DNA of 64,000 bases from Asterochloris sp. CNOR1 (lineage: Eukaryota > Chlorophyta > Trebouxiophyceae > Trebouxiales > Trebouxiaceae), in the NCBI GenBank assembly GCA_963969365.1, contig OZ017750.1, forward strand, positions 1,364,001 to 1,428,000. The letters are read 5' to 3'. The translations under genes were made by a program, and so were the position numbers. The notes under the pieces were generated by a model. It searched no databases. It saw only the letters and a list, made by a program, of their open reading frames with translations, and had not been told where the DNA came from. Positions within the stretch are counted from its first letter, which is position 1, and each line of letters begins with the position of its first letter. This document shows, one piece after another, positions 49,084 through 58,814 of this stretch.

Positions 49084-49247
49084 TGTGGGCTGTGTAGAAA
49101 TGCAGCTTGATGAATACCCCGAGGGCAAACTTACATTTGACCCGCAACAAATGAGAGCGGGGCTTGATTGCTGAGACCTGACGGGTGGGCAAAGCAGCTT
49201 ATGCTCCAACCATTGCCATCAAAGTCTGTACCTCTGCCTTGCAGGCA
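49084..49247. promoter_or_regulatory. Short bidirectional promoter region, RPT5 / AAE14
   Basis: Only 164 bp separate the two divergent start codons, so both core promoters and 5' UTRs must overlap or be very compact. No motif identified. Confidence 0.4.
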
Positions 49248-51275
49248 ATGGCACACATATGCCAGTACCTCAGCATTGTGGCCAGCAGGCACCCAGACAG
49301 GCCCCTGTTCACCTGTGAGGATTCCCAGCGCACTGCCGCCCAGGTGCTGCAGCGAGTGGCAGCTCTGGCCACCTGCCTCCGCCAGCAGCATGGTATCGCC
49401 CCCGGCGACAGAGTCTTGCTGGCAGGCCACAACACAGACATGTTCCTGGAGGCTCTGCTGGCCATCACGGCCGTGGGCGCCATTGCAGCACCTCTCAACT
49501 GGCGCTGGAGCACAGTGGAGGCTGCAGATGCTGCCATGCAGTGTAAAGCCAAGCTGCTGTTGCATGACAGCGCTTGTGCCAGCTTTGCGGCCCTCGCCAA
49601 CAGCAGCAGGTGCCCCACTCTGCGCGGTGCTCGGCTGCTGTCAGTGGAGGGCCCCGGCTCAGGTGCAATAGGGTCCACCATGGAGCCTCTGCAACACAAC
49701 CAGGATGCAGCAGCTGTCATCTGCTTCACGTCAGGCACCACTGGCAGGCCAAAGGGCGTGCTCGTCAGCCACACTGCCTTCCACTGCCAGGTGCGCTGCA
49801 AACACCATGATCGTCATCACCCCTTCACATCAAGGTACACAGCCAGCAGAGGCAGCAGCCAGCTCTTAGCCACATCGCTGGAACTTGCTTTTAGTGTTGC
49901 CTGCTGGTTCCTGCAGCTGTCTGGCCTGACCTGCAGGCTGCAGCCAAGCTGCTGGTGGTTGGATACAACAGCGACGATGTCTACCTGCACACAGCCCCTC
50001 TGTTCCACATTGGGGGTCTTTCCTCTGCTGTAGCCATGCTCATGGCTGGCGGCCGCCACATCTTCGCCCCCCGCTTCTCAGCAGCAGGGGCTGTGGCACT
50101 CATTCGGCGCCACAGTGTGACAGCCACCATTGCTGTGCCGGCCATGGTGGCTGACCTAGCAGCGGCGGCAGGTGCAGACAGTGCACAGGCAAGTGGCACT
50201 CCCTTGCTTAGCCAACACAGCAGGGCCTGGAATGTGCTGAGCCTGCTACACCAGGCTAGTCACATCATCGTAGGTCGAACAGAAGTAGCACCACGAACAT
50301 CAGCCAGTGCGACTAGGCCTGGTGTGCGCTGAGCTCACTGCACCAGGCCTGCCCGCCCCCCAACCTGCGCTCAGCTGTGTGTGCCACGCCTGGGACTTGC
50401 GCCTGCAGGTCGGGGCCCCAGCTGCTGCCCTGGACAGTGTGCAGAGGCTGCTGGTGGGAGCAGGGGGCATGTCTACTGCACTCCAGCAGCAGCTGCGGCG
50501 CCTCTTCCCAAACGCTGCACTGCTCACGGCTTACGGGATGACAGAGGCCTGCTCATCCATGACCTTTCAGATGCTGCAAGAGCCCGCACGCACAGGGCAG
50601 CGTGTGCCCAGCACAGAGCAGGGCGTCTGTGTGGGGCGCCCACCTGCGGGCATTGAGATGGCTGTCCTGCCTGCTGGCACTGAAGCAGGGCCTGGCGCCG
50701 CTGGTCTGCTGCACAGCAGCCGGGCTGGAGCAGAGGGCGAAGTGGTGACTCGTGGGCCCCACACCCTGCTGCGCTACTGGGGCATGCCAGCCGAGACAGC
50801 AGCAGTCTGCCTGCCTGGCAGCTGGCTGCGAACTGGCGACATGGGCAGCATAGATGGCCAGGGACAAGTCTGGCTGCGGGGGCGGGTCAAGGACACCATT
50901 CGCAGTGGCGGGGAGACAGTGCATGCCAGTGAGGTGGAGAACGTGCTGGCATCCCATCTAGCAGTCAGGGCAGTGGCTGTGGTTGGCATGCCCCACTGCC
51001 GCCTGGGGGAGCAGGTCACAGCCGTGGTGCAGCTGCAGCCAGGGTGGGCCTGGACTGGTCCTCAGCTGCCGGGCCAGATGCTGCAGCAGGCAGAACAAGC
51101 TGAGACCATTTCCCTAGTAGCGCTGCAGCAGCACTGCAGGCAGGCTGGCCTCTCGCCATACAAATTGCCCCGCGCAGCCTTTGCTACTCAGGCACCTCTG
51201 CCCATGAATGCCTCCGGCAAGGTTCTCAAACACCAGCTAAAGCAGCTCTTGTCCAAGCAGCTTTCCAGAATGTGA
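49248..51275 (+). CDS. AAE14: 2-succinylbenzoate-CoA ligase, AAE14 type, with C-terminal PTS1-like SRM
   Basis: Three exons in consistent phase: 49248-49790, 49937-50188 and 50409-51275, giving 553 residues, close to plant AAE14. It starts MAHICQYLSIVASRHPDRPL. The AMP-binding P-loop is VICFTSGTTGRPKGVLVSH. Further ANL motifs are YLHTAPLFHIGGLSSAVAML, LLTAYGMTEACSSMTF, LRTGDMGSIDGQGQVWLRGR and DTIRSGGETVHASEVENVL; the closing Lys motif lies in PLPMNASGKVLKHQ. The match to AAE14 through GYNSDDVYLHTAP and GMTEACSS is specific. It makes o-succinylbenzoyl-CoA for phylloquinone (vitamin K1). The protein ends KQLSRM; SRM is an accepted plant peroxisomal targeting tripeptide, in line with the later peroxisomal steps of the plant pathway. 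The second intron has a GC donor (CACAG-GCAAGT), required by frame. No clear plastid transit peptide precedes this start. Confidence 0.9.
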
Positions 51276-51477
51276 AGTTTCTTTATTGAAGCTGGGGTTG
51301 AATAGTTCACTAGACCAGGAATGCAGCCCACCACATGCAAATAAAGTTGCGTTTTCTTCCAGCAGACCATCTCAGGTACTGTGTTGAACTGCCAAGTTCA
51401 CATGGTGGAGCAGTCGTGCAATGTTGAAAATTGAAGGCTGCCCCAGAATCATGGTGGCAATCTTCAGGCATCCGCCC
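51276..51477. other. Convergent 3' intergenic region, AAE14 / hydroxyacid oxidase
   Basis: About 200 bp of AT-richer sequence between two facing stop codons, presumably holding both 3' UTRs. I see no gene in it. Confidence 0.4.
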
Positions 51478-54095
51478 TTACAGCTTGCTGAGCTGAATCA
51501 CAAGATCTCTGGTGATGCTTTGAAGGTTGGGAACCCCGGCCAGAACCATTGCAAGCTCTAGCTGCCGTCTGAGCAAAGACAGGACCTTTTCAACACCCGC
51601 TTGGCCTTGCAGGGCCAGGCCCCACATACAAGGGCGGCCCAGCAGCACAGCATCTGCACCCAGAGCCAGAGCCTTCAGCACATCAGTCCCCCACCTGCAC
51701 AGCCAAGACGAGCCACTCAGCTCTGCTGCTTGAGCAAACACGGTCTGTGCTGACCCAAGAGGCAAGGCGTAGCTCAACTACAATGCCTCTGCTGTGCAGA
51801 GCGATGGCAGGCATGCCTCCGCAGAGGTCCTGCCTTCCCAGCCAGGACTGCTCACCGAATGCCACCATCCACCTGGTACAAAGCAAAGCACGTGTCACTT
51901 ATATAGTCGTGGTTGCAATCATTACGTGGTCAGCTTTACATGGTGCAATCAAAGGTAATCTCACCAGCAGCGGCACCTGGTCACCAACAGCCGCTTTCAC
52001 TCTAGGCAGCTGCACCAGCACACGGAGTCAGTGGCTCTCAAAGCTGGCACGCTCCACAACAGGCAATTGGAGCAGCAAAATCTTGGGGGTACACAGCGGG
52101 GTTCACCATGTCAAGTGTTGCAGCGCAGTGGTCTAGCTGGCGGCCACCGTGGTTAGACACCACAATGCCTGCAGCCCCTGCATCAACTGCCAGCCGCGCA
52201 TCCTGAGGGGACATCACGCCCTGCATCACCAGGAGGCGTCGGTCCATTTCTAGCGGACGTTGGGCTTCCCTGCCAGTGCAAAGGAGGCAGCAGCTCCACA
52301 TCAGCGTGATGCTGTCAAGCGCACCTTGACAAAAACAGGCAGACTAGTCACCGTCCTCATCCAACTTAAGAAGTTCCAAGTCAGACTGTCGTCCATGTTG
52401 GCACTGCAGCAATGAGCCAAGCGCTTGCAGCTTATCCTTCTGCAGCCTGTCTGCCAAAAATGTATGTGTCCACCACAGCAGCAGGTGCTCAGGCTTCAGG
52501 TCTGCAGCATGCTGCAGGGCACGGGGCACCCCACGGGGCCAGATTGGCCCCAGCTCAGCCTGCCTCACTTGAAGAGCTGCGCAGGGGCCGAAGCGCTGCT
52601 CCTGTTGTGGTCATGTGTCTGCACAGCCCTGGCAAGTGCCAGGTCTGCCAGATTGCTGTACTCCAGGTCCTCCCTGAGGGATAGTGAACTTCTCTCGTCT
52701 GCCTCGCGGTTGCCAGTTCTTGGAGAGTCTACGGTGACCATGATGGCCCTGTACCCTGCTTTCTCAGCCCCTGCAGGCGTGCCGTCAGCGAGACACTGCT
52801 TCTTTGGCATGGCATGGGCTCTCACTCCGTGCCAGATGCTGCGCTGGGCGTGCTCTATCAGCCCCTGCGGGCGTGCTGGCACCATAAGAGTCTCGCTTTG
52901 GCATGGCAGGGGCTGGCCTGGCACCATGCCAAGCACGGGCTAAGCATGCACAGGTCTTATCTTTGCAGGGCTAACTTTGTATGAGGCTGGCCGTGAACTT
53001 GCGATCCTTTGTCACATACAGCTGGAAGATGAGGCAGGGAGCTGACTGCCCCGCAGCTGCTACGTCCTCCAGGCTGGTGGTTGCCATGGTCGATACAACC
53101 TACACAGGCACACAACAACTACTTTGGGCAGGTGTCCCACGTGAGGACAGGCAGTAGCCTGCATACAGCACAATGTGGGCTAGGGATGCAGCCAAAGTGC
53201 AACAGCTGGTCCACAATAGGGCAACAGTCTCCGAAGCGAGTTGGCTGCAAGATGCTGCTGCACAGACAGCTAATCAGATGGTTGCCATGGTGGAGACGAC
53301 CTGCTTCAATGTTGTCAGGCTGTGAGAGCAGGACAGTTGCGGCAGGCAGCAGACTGCATGCAGCTGTGCCAGCAGCTGCCTGAGTCTGGCTGACCCCAGC
53401 CTGCCAGGCCGTCCCCACTCCGCCTGTGTGCTACACCTGGCCTGGCTTCCCCGACCAGCATCCGACTACAGTGCACAGAGCTCAGCCACACACCATGCAA
53501 GTCTTGGCTGCCGCTGCAGCATGGGCCATTGCCACTTCCCCTTCATGGTGCGCCATGCGCATCTGGCTCATGGGCGCAATGAGCACAGGCATCGCCAGCC
53601 GTTGCCCTGCATGGCAGGTGTGTGCACCTTCCCAATGAACAGTCTGTTCTGGAAAGTGTCCAGCAGCTGCTGGTTTGCTGTTGGCAGCAGGGCCTCACCA
53701 AGCAGATTGAAGCTGAGATTAATCTGGCTGACGTTTATCATGCATCTTGGTATGAGCCTGAAGCACAGGCATGAGCGCTGCTCAAGCTGCAGGTCAGTCA
53801 CAATGGAAGCTGCAAATGGCTACCCACCTCCATTTGTGAAATGCAGCTCTGCAGGCAGCCGCCAGGTGTCAGCACATGTACAACCTGAGCTGCCTCCCCT
53901 GCCGAAGCAGAATTCACCTGTTATCCCTCACGGTTGTCTCTGAATCGGATCCAGATCTGACATAGTGGAAAAACTGCAGCAGCAGAGTAGCCAAGGTGAC
54001 TCAAACACAAACATGCCTGCAGCATGCCAAAGGGCCAGGCACGCACTTACAGGGCCTGGTAAGACTTTTTTGGCAAGGACCTCTACCTCCTGCAT
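51478..54095 (-). CDS. Peroxisomal FMN-dependent L-2-hydroxyacid oxidase (lactate/glycolate oxidase family), PTS1 SKL
   Basis: Exon 1 (54051-54095) encodes [15 protein letters not shown]. Exon 2 (53932-53973) encodes [14 protein letters not shown]. Further exons read [20 protein letters not shown] (about 53690-53750), [20 protein letters not shown] (about 53535-53600), [18 protein letters not shown] with [10 protein letters not shown] (about 52985-53097), [20 protein letters not shown] (about 52700-52765), LPVFVK ending an exon near 52330, [15 protein letters not shown] with [13 protein letters not shown] (active-site His and Arg, about 52130-52215), and finally [20 protein letters not shown] with the end VIQLSKL. 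The alpha-hydroxyacid oxidase fold and catalytic residues are present, and SKL is a strong PTS1. Position 82 (spinach numbering about 78) is Met in IAPMSQM, and the Trp of the usual SSWATSS is Met here. These suggest L-lactate rather than glycolate as main substrate. Several exon borders between 53600 and 53930 are unresolved. Confidence 0.85.
52772..53307 (-). repeat. Decoy acceptors in hydroxyacid oxidase introns
   Basis: The real exon start coding VVSTMAT lies at about 53076-53105. A copy with GTCGTCTCCACCATGGCAAC and a preceding CAG lies upstream in the gene at about 53276-53307 and stops immediately. The acceptor GCCTGCAG with GGGCTGA at about 52772 has a copy (GCCCGCAG with GGGCTGA) at about 52861. 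Confidence 0.7.
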
Positions 54096-54427
54096 GTTGA
54101 TGACACTGCTCAGCTGATGATGCTATGTCAGGGCCAGCATGGCAGGAGATGGTTAAAGATTGCATCGGAGTGGTTACAGATTGCATGGCAGGGGAAATTT
54201 ACAAATTGACCAAATGCTTCACTTCACCTCAAGGTTGTAGATGGTGGGCACCATGCCCTGGACACTCTCTGCTGGTGAGCACTGGCCTTCACCTTTGATC
54301 ATTGACTTTGACCAGCTGGTAGTTAGTGGGGGTTTGATGGGTCACCGTGAACTAGGAGCGAATCCTGACTGTAGCAACACAGCAGCATGATGTAGCATAT
54401 AGGACAGCTGATGGAACAGGGCAGTGC
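54096..54427. promoter_or_regulatory. Divergent intergenic region, hydroxyacid oxidase / TMEM41-like gene
   Basis: About 330 bp between divergent starts. It contains a two-copy direct repeat, GGTTAAAGATTGCATCGGA at 54151-54169 and GGTTACAGATTGCATGGCA at 54172-54190. No other motif recognised. Confidence 0.4.
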
Positions 54428-55936
54428 ATGAGGCAAGCCTGGCAGCTTGCAGGGCGTGGGCTGCTGGCAGCCCTGGCCATAGCAGTTGTCATGTCAGCCG
54501 CTATAGCATCCTTGATCCTCAGTCTGCCCAAGGTCTGGGGTGTGGCCTGCATGTGGCATGGTTTGATTCTGCACCAAGCAACCTGTTGCGCTACCTTTCT
54601 CTTTCAGGCACAGAGCTTGGATCAGTTGAGGCACATATTCCCACCCAGGTCCATTCCAGAGATCGCTGCCTACCGTGACTGTCTTCTAGGTGTTGCTGCT
54701 GAGTCTCCAGTGAGTGGGCTGGGGGGACCTGGGATGCCCTGAAGCTGAGCGAGCTTGACACAGCTGGCATTGACCATGGCTGAGGCGTCCTGCTTGCCCT
54801 CAATCGCTTGCTTTGTGCACCCTGCAGGTGCACATTGCTCTAATATTTGCACTGGTGTATATTGAAATGCAAACATTTGCCATCCCGGGGACCATCTCTT
54901 TGAGCCTGCTGGGTGGAGCCATGTTTGGTGTGTGGAGAGGCCTCGCCCTTGTTTCAGGTGTGGACCCCTGTCTGGCACAAGGCCCTCCAGGCATGCCTTG
55001 GGCAGGTTGTGGCTTGCCGTTGCAGCTGCTGCCTTGATTGATGGGTGCTCCCCCATTGCAGCTGCTGAGCTGCTGCATCCGCTTCTCTGCACCTGTCAGC
55101 AATCAGTCTGCAGACCACTGATGCCTTCCTGAAGCCCTGCGTCCTGCACCCTGCAGTGGGCGGCACCACACCTGCGCTGCGGCCTCACATTCCATGCACA
55201 GCAGTGTATGCAGTGCCGTTTTGCTGAAACGCTGCATCCCATGCCCTACAGTGGTCAGCACTGTTGGTGCCTGCGCCTGCTATTGCCTGGCCAGAGTGGC
55301 TGGACGGAGCGTGGTGCATGCTCTCTGGCCCGAGCGCTTGCACAGCTTTGCTGCTGAGGTCAAAAGGAGAAAGCAGCACCTTCTGAACTACATCGTCTTC
55401 CTAAGGGTCACCCCAATCTTGCCCAACACCTTTGTCAACGTGGCATCTCCCATCGTTGACATGCCGCTCAACACTTTTGCCGCAGGCAGGTGCCTGTGTG
55501 CTTGCACAGGGCACGCATGCTATGAGGCGTGAGCAGCAGCAGCTGCAGCAAGCCTGCCTGTGAAGTCAGGTTCTTGTTAGCAGAGGAGCCCAGTGGGACA
55601 CTTGCTCACCACCAGTCTTCTCTGCAGGCACCCTCCTAGGCTGTTTGCCCAACAACTATATGGCAGTCTCAGCTGGCAGCAAGCTTGGGGAGTTGAACTC
55701 GCTGAGCGACCTTTACGACACCAGATTACTGCTTACAGGTTAGTGGTCTATGTCTGGCTGTTTCATCTACGACGATAATCTGGACAGCCAACGTATGCTT
55801 CACAGTCTACTGGTGATGGGCAGGTATAAAGCAAAGGCCATACAACCAGGGGTTGCAATGCGAACATGGACCCCTTGGCACTGCAGGTACAATGGTTGGC
55901 GTGCTAGCGCTGCTTGCTGTCAGGTGGCGGGTGTGA
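54428..55936 (+). CDS. TMEM41/VMP1-type VTT (DedA) domain membrane protein
   Basis: Six exons in consistent phase: 54428-54532, 54608-54709, 54828-54957, 55252-55485, 55628-55738 and 55887-55936, giving 243 residues. The N-terminal transmembrane segment is LLAALAIAVVMSAAIASLIL. The VTT domain follows: MQTFAIPGTISLSLLGGAMF, then RKQHLLNYIVFLRVTPILPN, then FVNVASPIVDMPLNTFAAG, then LLGCLPNNYMAVSAGSKLGE, and a last membrane helix VGVLALLAVRW. The FAIPG, FLRxTPxLPN and ASPIV motifs match TMEM41A/B closely. In animals TMEM41B is an ER phospholipid scramblase needed for autophagosome and lipid-droplet biology; the same role here is inference. The fourth intron has a GC donor (GCCGCAG-GCAGGT) fixed by frame. 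A decoy acceptor (CCTGCAG then TGGGCGGCACCAC) lies at about 55150-55165, before the real one at 55251. Confidence 0.88.
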
Positions 55937-56539
55937 CCCTCTGTGGCATGACCCTGTGAGCACATCTGACCAGCATGCATGCTGTTCTTGAATGCTTCTT
56001 GAATTATCATGGAGAAATTCATATAAAGAAGTTTAGTGGACCAACACAATGTCAGTTGGGGAGTGAGAATTTAAAAGCTGGAGAGGACACTCAGCTGTGT
56101 GATACAAAGACTCAAGACGGACAGTGAGCTACTTGGAAGCTGAAGGTGGTGCTGGCCATATAGGGGGTCTCGGCCAGAAGTCAAGCGCCAGCCCAGTGAA
56201 ATGATCTGTGTTGCCGAATGCTTCCTGGCACCCCAAAAGACGCTACTCAATATGTCAACATGGAGAAAGAATCACCCCGGAGAGCTTAAAAGGTGGAATT
56301 GCCAGATGCCAGTGCACAGCTGGCATCTTTCTTGTGTGACACAGACTGTGGACCTTACTGACTAAAGGATGACTGCCAAATGGTTAATGCCCCCCGGAGA
56401 AGCCTCCAGGCGCCACCCAAGGCGCTCAGCAATCCAGGGCGGGCAACATGTGTCTGATCTCCAGACTGGGACGTGGCACTCTGTTGTTTCGAGGTGAACA
56501 CTACTCCTGAAAGTTTCCTGGATTGTAGTGGCATATGCC
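55937..56539. other. Convergent intergenic region, no gene seen
   Basis: About 600 bp of lower GC content between facing genes, probably the 3' UTRs of both. A short open frame on the minus strand (56355-56582) has no recognisable features. No repeat or element found. Confidence 0.4.
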
Positions 56540-58358
56540 TCAGCGCAGTGGGCCGCTGCGAGCACGGAGGGCGTCCTCCCACGATTTGCGTTTCTGGCTC
56601 CGTTTAGCAGCCAGGGACACCTGCAGGCAGACAGAGCCAAGCTGAAAGAACATCAGGTCCAAACTGAAGAGCTCATCAGCTCCACATGGCCAGCAGACCT
56701 GCAGACACATGTCAGGGGATGCCACCTGACACATGTCTGTCCTACTTACCTGAAGGCGGCCGCGGCTGGACAGATGTCCTGAGAGAAGCAAGTGCCTGCT
56801 TAGAAAAGCATGTACAACCCACCTGGCACTAACACCAAAAGTGCCTGGTCTGCAGCCGAAGCTGATGCTGTGGTGAAGAGAGACCCAGCTGACACCCCAA
56901 CCAATGAAGGCTCTGGAGCAAGCAACAGAAGCATGGCCTACCTGGCTGGCCTCTGGCAACTGGGCAACAGCTGGCACCAGCATTTGCTGCTGGCCTCCCA
57001 ACGTCCTGCCAAGACTCCCAGTCGAGGCTGCTGTGGAGGTCAGGCTCAGCAACTCCTGCCCTGGAGTGGCAGCGCCAGGGTACATGGCTTGTGGCGGCCA
57101 GGTCAGCAGCGAGGGCTGCCCAGGCTGCAGAATGAAGGGGTTGGGCCCAAAGATTCGTGGCGGGTCCCTGAGGCCTGGCTGGTGGTCATATGCTGCCGAC
57201 AGACGGAGTGGAGGGGATTGCAGCTGCGAAGGGTTGCTAGTGTTGCTTCCAGTCGCAAACTGCAGGTTTGCAATGCACATCAGCATCTGAGGGGGACGTG
57301 TGATGTTGAGGGTACAATGCGCTCCCGTGTCGGAGGATTTTTGGGCAGTTGACCCCTGGTAACAGCCACGGTTCCTTCAAGGCAGCTGAGTCAGTGAACA
57401 TGAGCCTTGCCACCTTGGCGCAGCTTGCAGTGACAGCCTCAGCAACCTGGGCCTGGCCCACATGTGCTGGGTCGCAGTCTGAGATTGGCTCCATTAACAC
57501 CACTCACCAAGCTGAAATCGCTGCTGTCGCTGTCTGGCGTGTCTCTATCGATACCAGATCGCTTCAACCCGCAAGCTATATGGTCTTTAGCTGCAGGCCA
57601 GGAGCAGAAGACTCGGGGCTTTTTATGCAGAGGGCTCTTGCAAGGCAAAGCAGGCCTCGACTCATGGTATGTCAGCAACCTTTGAATCATCAATGCCTCC
57701 CCTGAGAGCAACATTGACCGCTGGCGCTGCTGCATGTGCATCATGCATGGCTTGAAACGCGCTCATCATGACCGTCAAAGCATTTGCTCTAGCATCGTTG
57801 AGCACATGCAGTCCAGCAGGCTCACCGGAGAGGAGCTGCACCTGCGGGGGAGGTGATGGGGAGGTGCTCTGCCGGGACCCTGCAGCTGCCGGACCCTGCA
57901 GGATGATGCAGTGGTGTCTAACATGATCCTGCTGATGCGTCACTCTGTGGTCACCGCATCCCGTGAGGCAACACGTACTTTCCGCAGCAACACCAGGGAG
58001 CTGCACATCCAGTCTTCACACCTCAGAGTGATGTAAGGGCATTCCAGGACGATGCTGGAGCTCACCTGGTGGGACATCAGCGGACCAAGCTGGGACATGA
58101 AGTCTGCAGCAGGGAATGTGGTGGCTGTGGTTGAAAGGTCCTCAGGCTGTCGTCGCAGACTGTGTGGACTCCACTGGCAGCAGCTGAACCAGAGGAGGCA
58201 GCCCCTGTGGACAAGCGACATGGCACACCTGCTGGCCACTTGCCTGAGGACATGTCAGGGTGACTGTCCCACATCCAAGGCGGGGTAGCCATCGAGTGGG
58301 ACTCCTCAGATCCCAGTCTGACAAAATTACCTCCCATTGCGGCCCCTGCCGCAGACAT
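56540..58358 (-). CDS. Unrecognised low-complexity protein
   Basis: I do not recognise this gene. A minus-strand open frame from 57286 to 56540 reads SQLQSPPLRLSAAYDHQPGL, PRIFGPNPFILQPGQPSLL and LLSLTSTAASTGSLGRTLGG, and ends in a basic cluster, AAKRSQKRKSWEDALRAR, that could be a nuclear localisation signal. Upstream candidate exons with fair splice sites are HIACGLKRSGIDRDTPDSDS (about 57510-57590), VLNDARANALTVMMSAFQAM (about 57740-57810), DFMSQLGPLMSHQ (about 58070-58110) and a possible start MSAAGAAMGGNFVRLGSEES at 58358. The Pro, Ser, Gln and Thr content plus a basic end would suit a nuclear regulatory protein, but this is a guess. The exon structure is uncertain. Confidence 0.35.
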
Positions 58359-58814
58359 GCCGTGCTGCTAATGAAGGGTTGCTGCCTGCTCCCTGTGTGG
58401 TAAGATCTACCGACCCTGCACCTATGCTTGGATGAAGGGGGGCCTCAGGCCATGCCGGCCTGCAAGAATGCGGACAGGCTCGGCAGGTAAGATTCCTGGG
58501 TTGCTGCTGGTCGCAGATCACAGTGCTTCAAAGGCATGACGGTCCCGGGCTTGCTGGCAGGGGCTCACCCACATAGGCCAAGTGAAGACGGCCCTCCAGG
58601 CAGGATGCGTACATCAACACGGGTTCGTACGAGTTGCCCTGACTACGCTACCACACAGGGAGGCTAGTAACGGGAAGCCCTAAGACCTAATGCCATCTGA
58701 CATGGACTTTTGGGAGGGAACAGGCAGCTGGACTCCACGAGTCCTGTTGCATGCTGCACCTGATCCTAGGGGTGCCGATCTCCCGGTGCAAGGCAGTCCT
58801 GTTCCTCATCCCAT
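58359..58814. promoter_or_regulatory. Divergent intergenic region before the SNF2 gene
   Basis: About 455 bp between the presumed divergent starts. No identified motif. Its limits depend on two uncertain start codons. Confidence 0.3.

Noticed and set aside
52240-52345. Apparent loss of the FMN-contacting Lys in the hydroxyacid oxidase (reading LLVMQGVM)
   Set aside because: The bases before GGCGTGATG are an intron acceptor (GATGCAG). The preceding exon ends LPVFVK, which restores the Lys.
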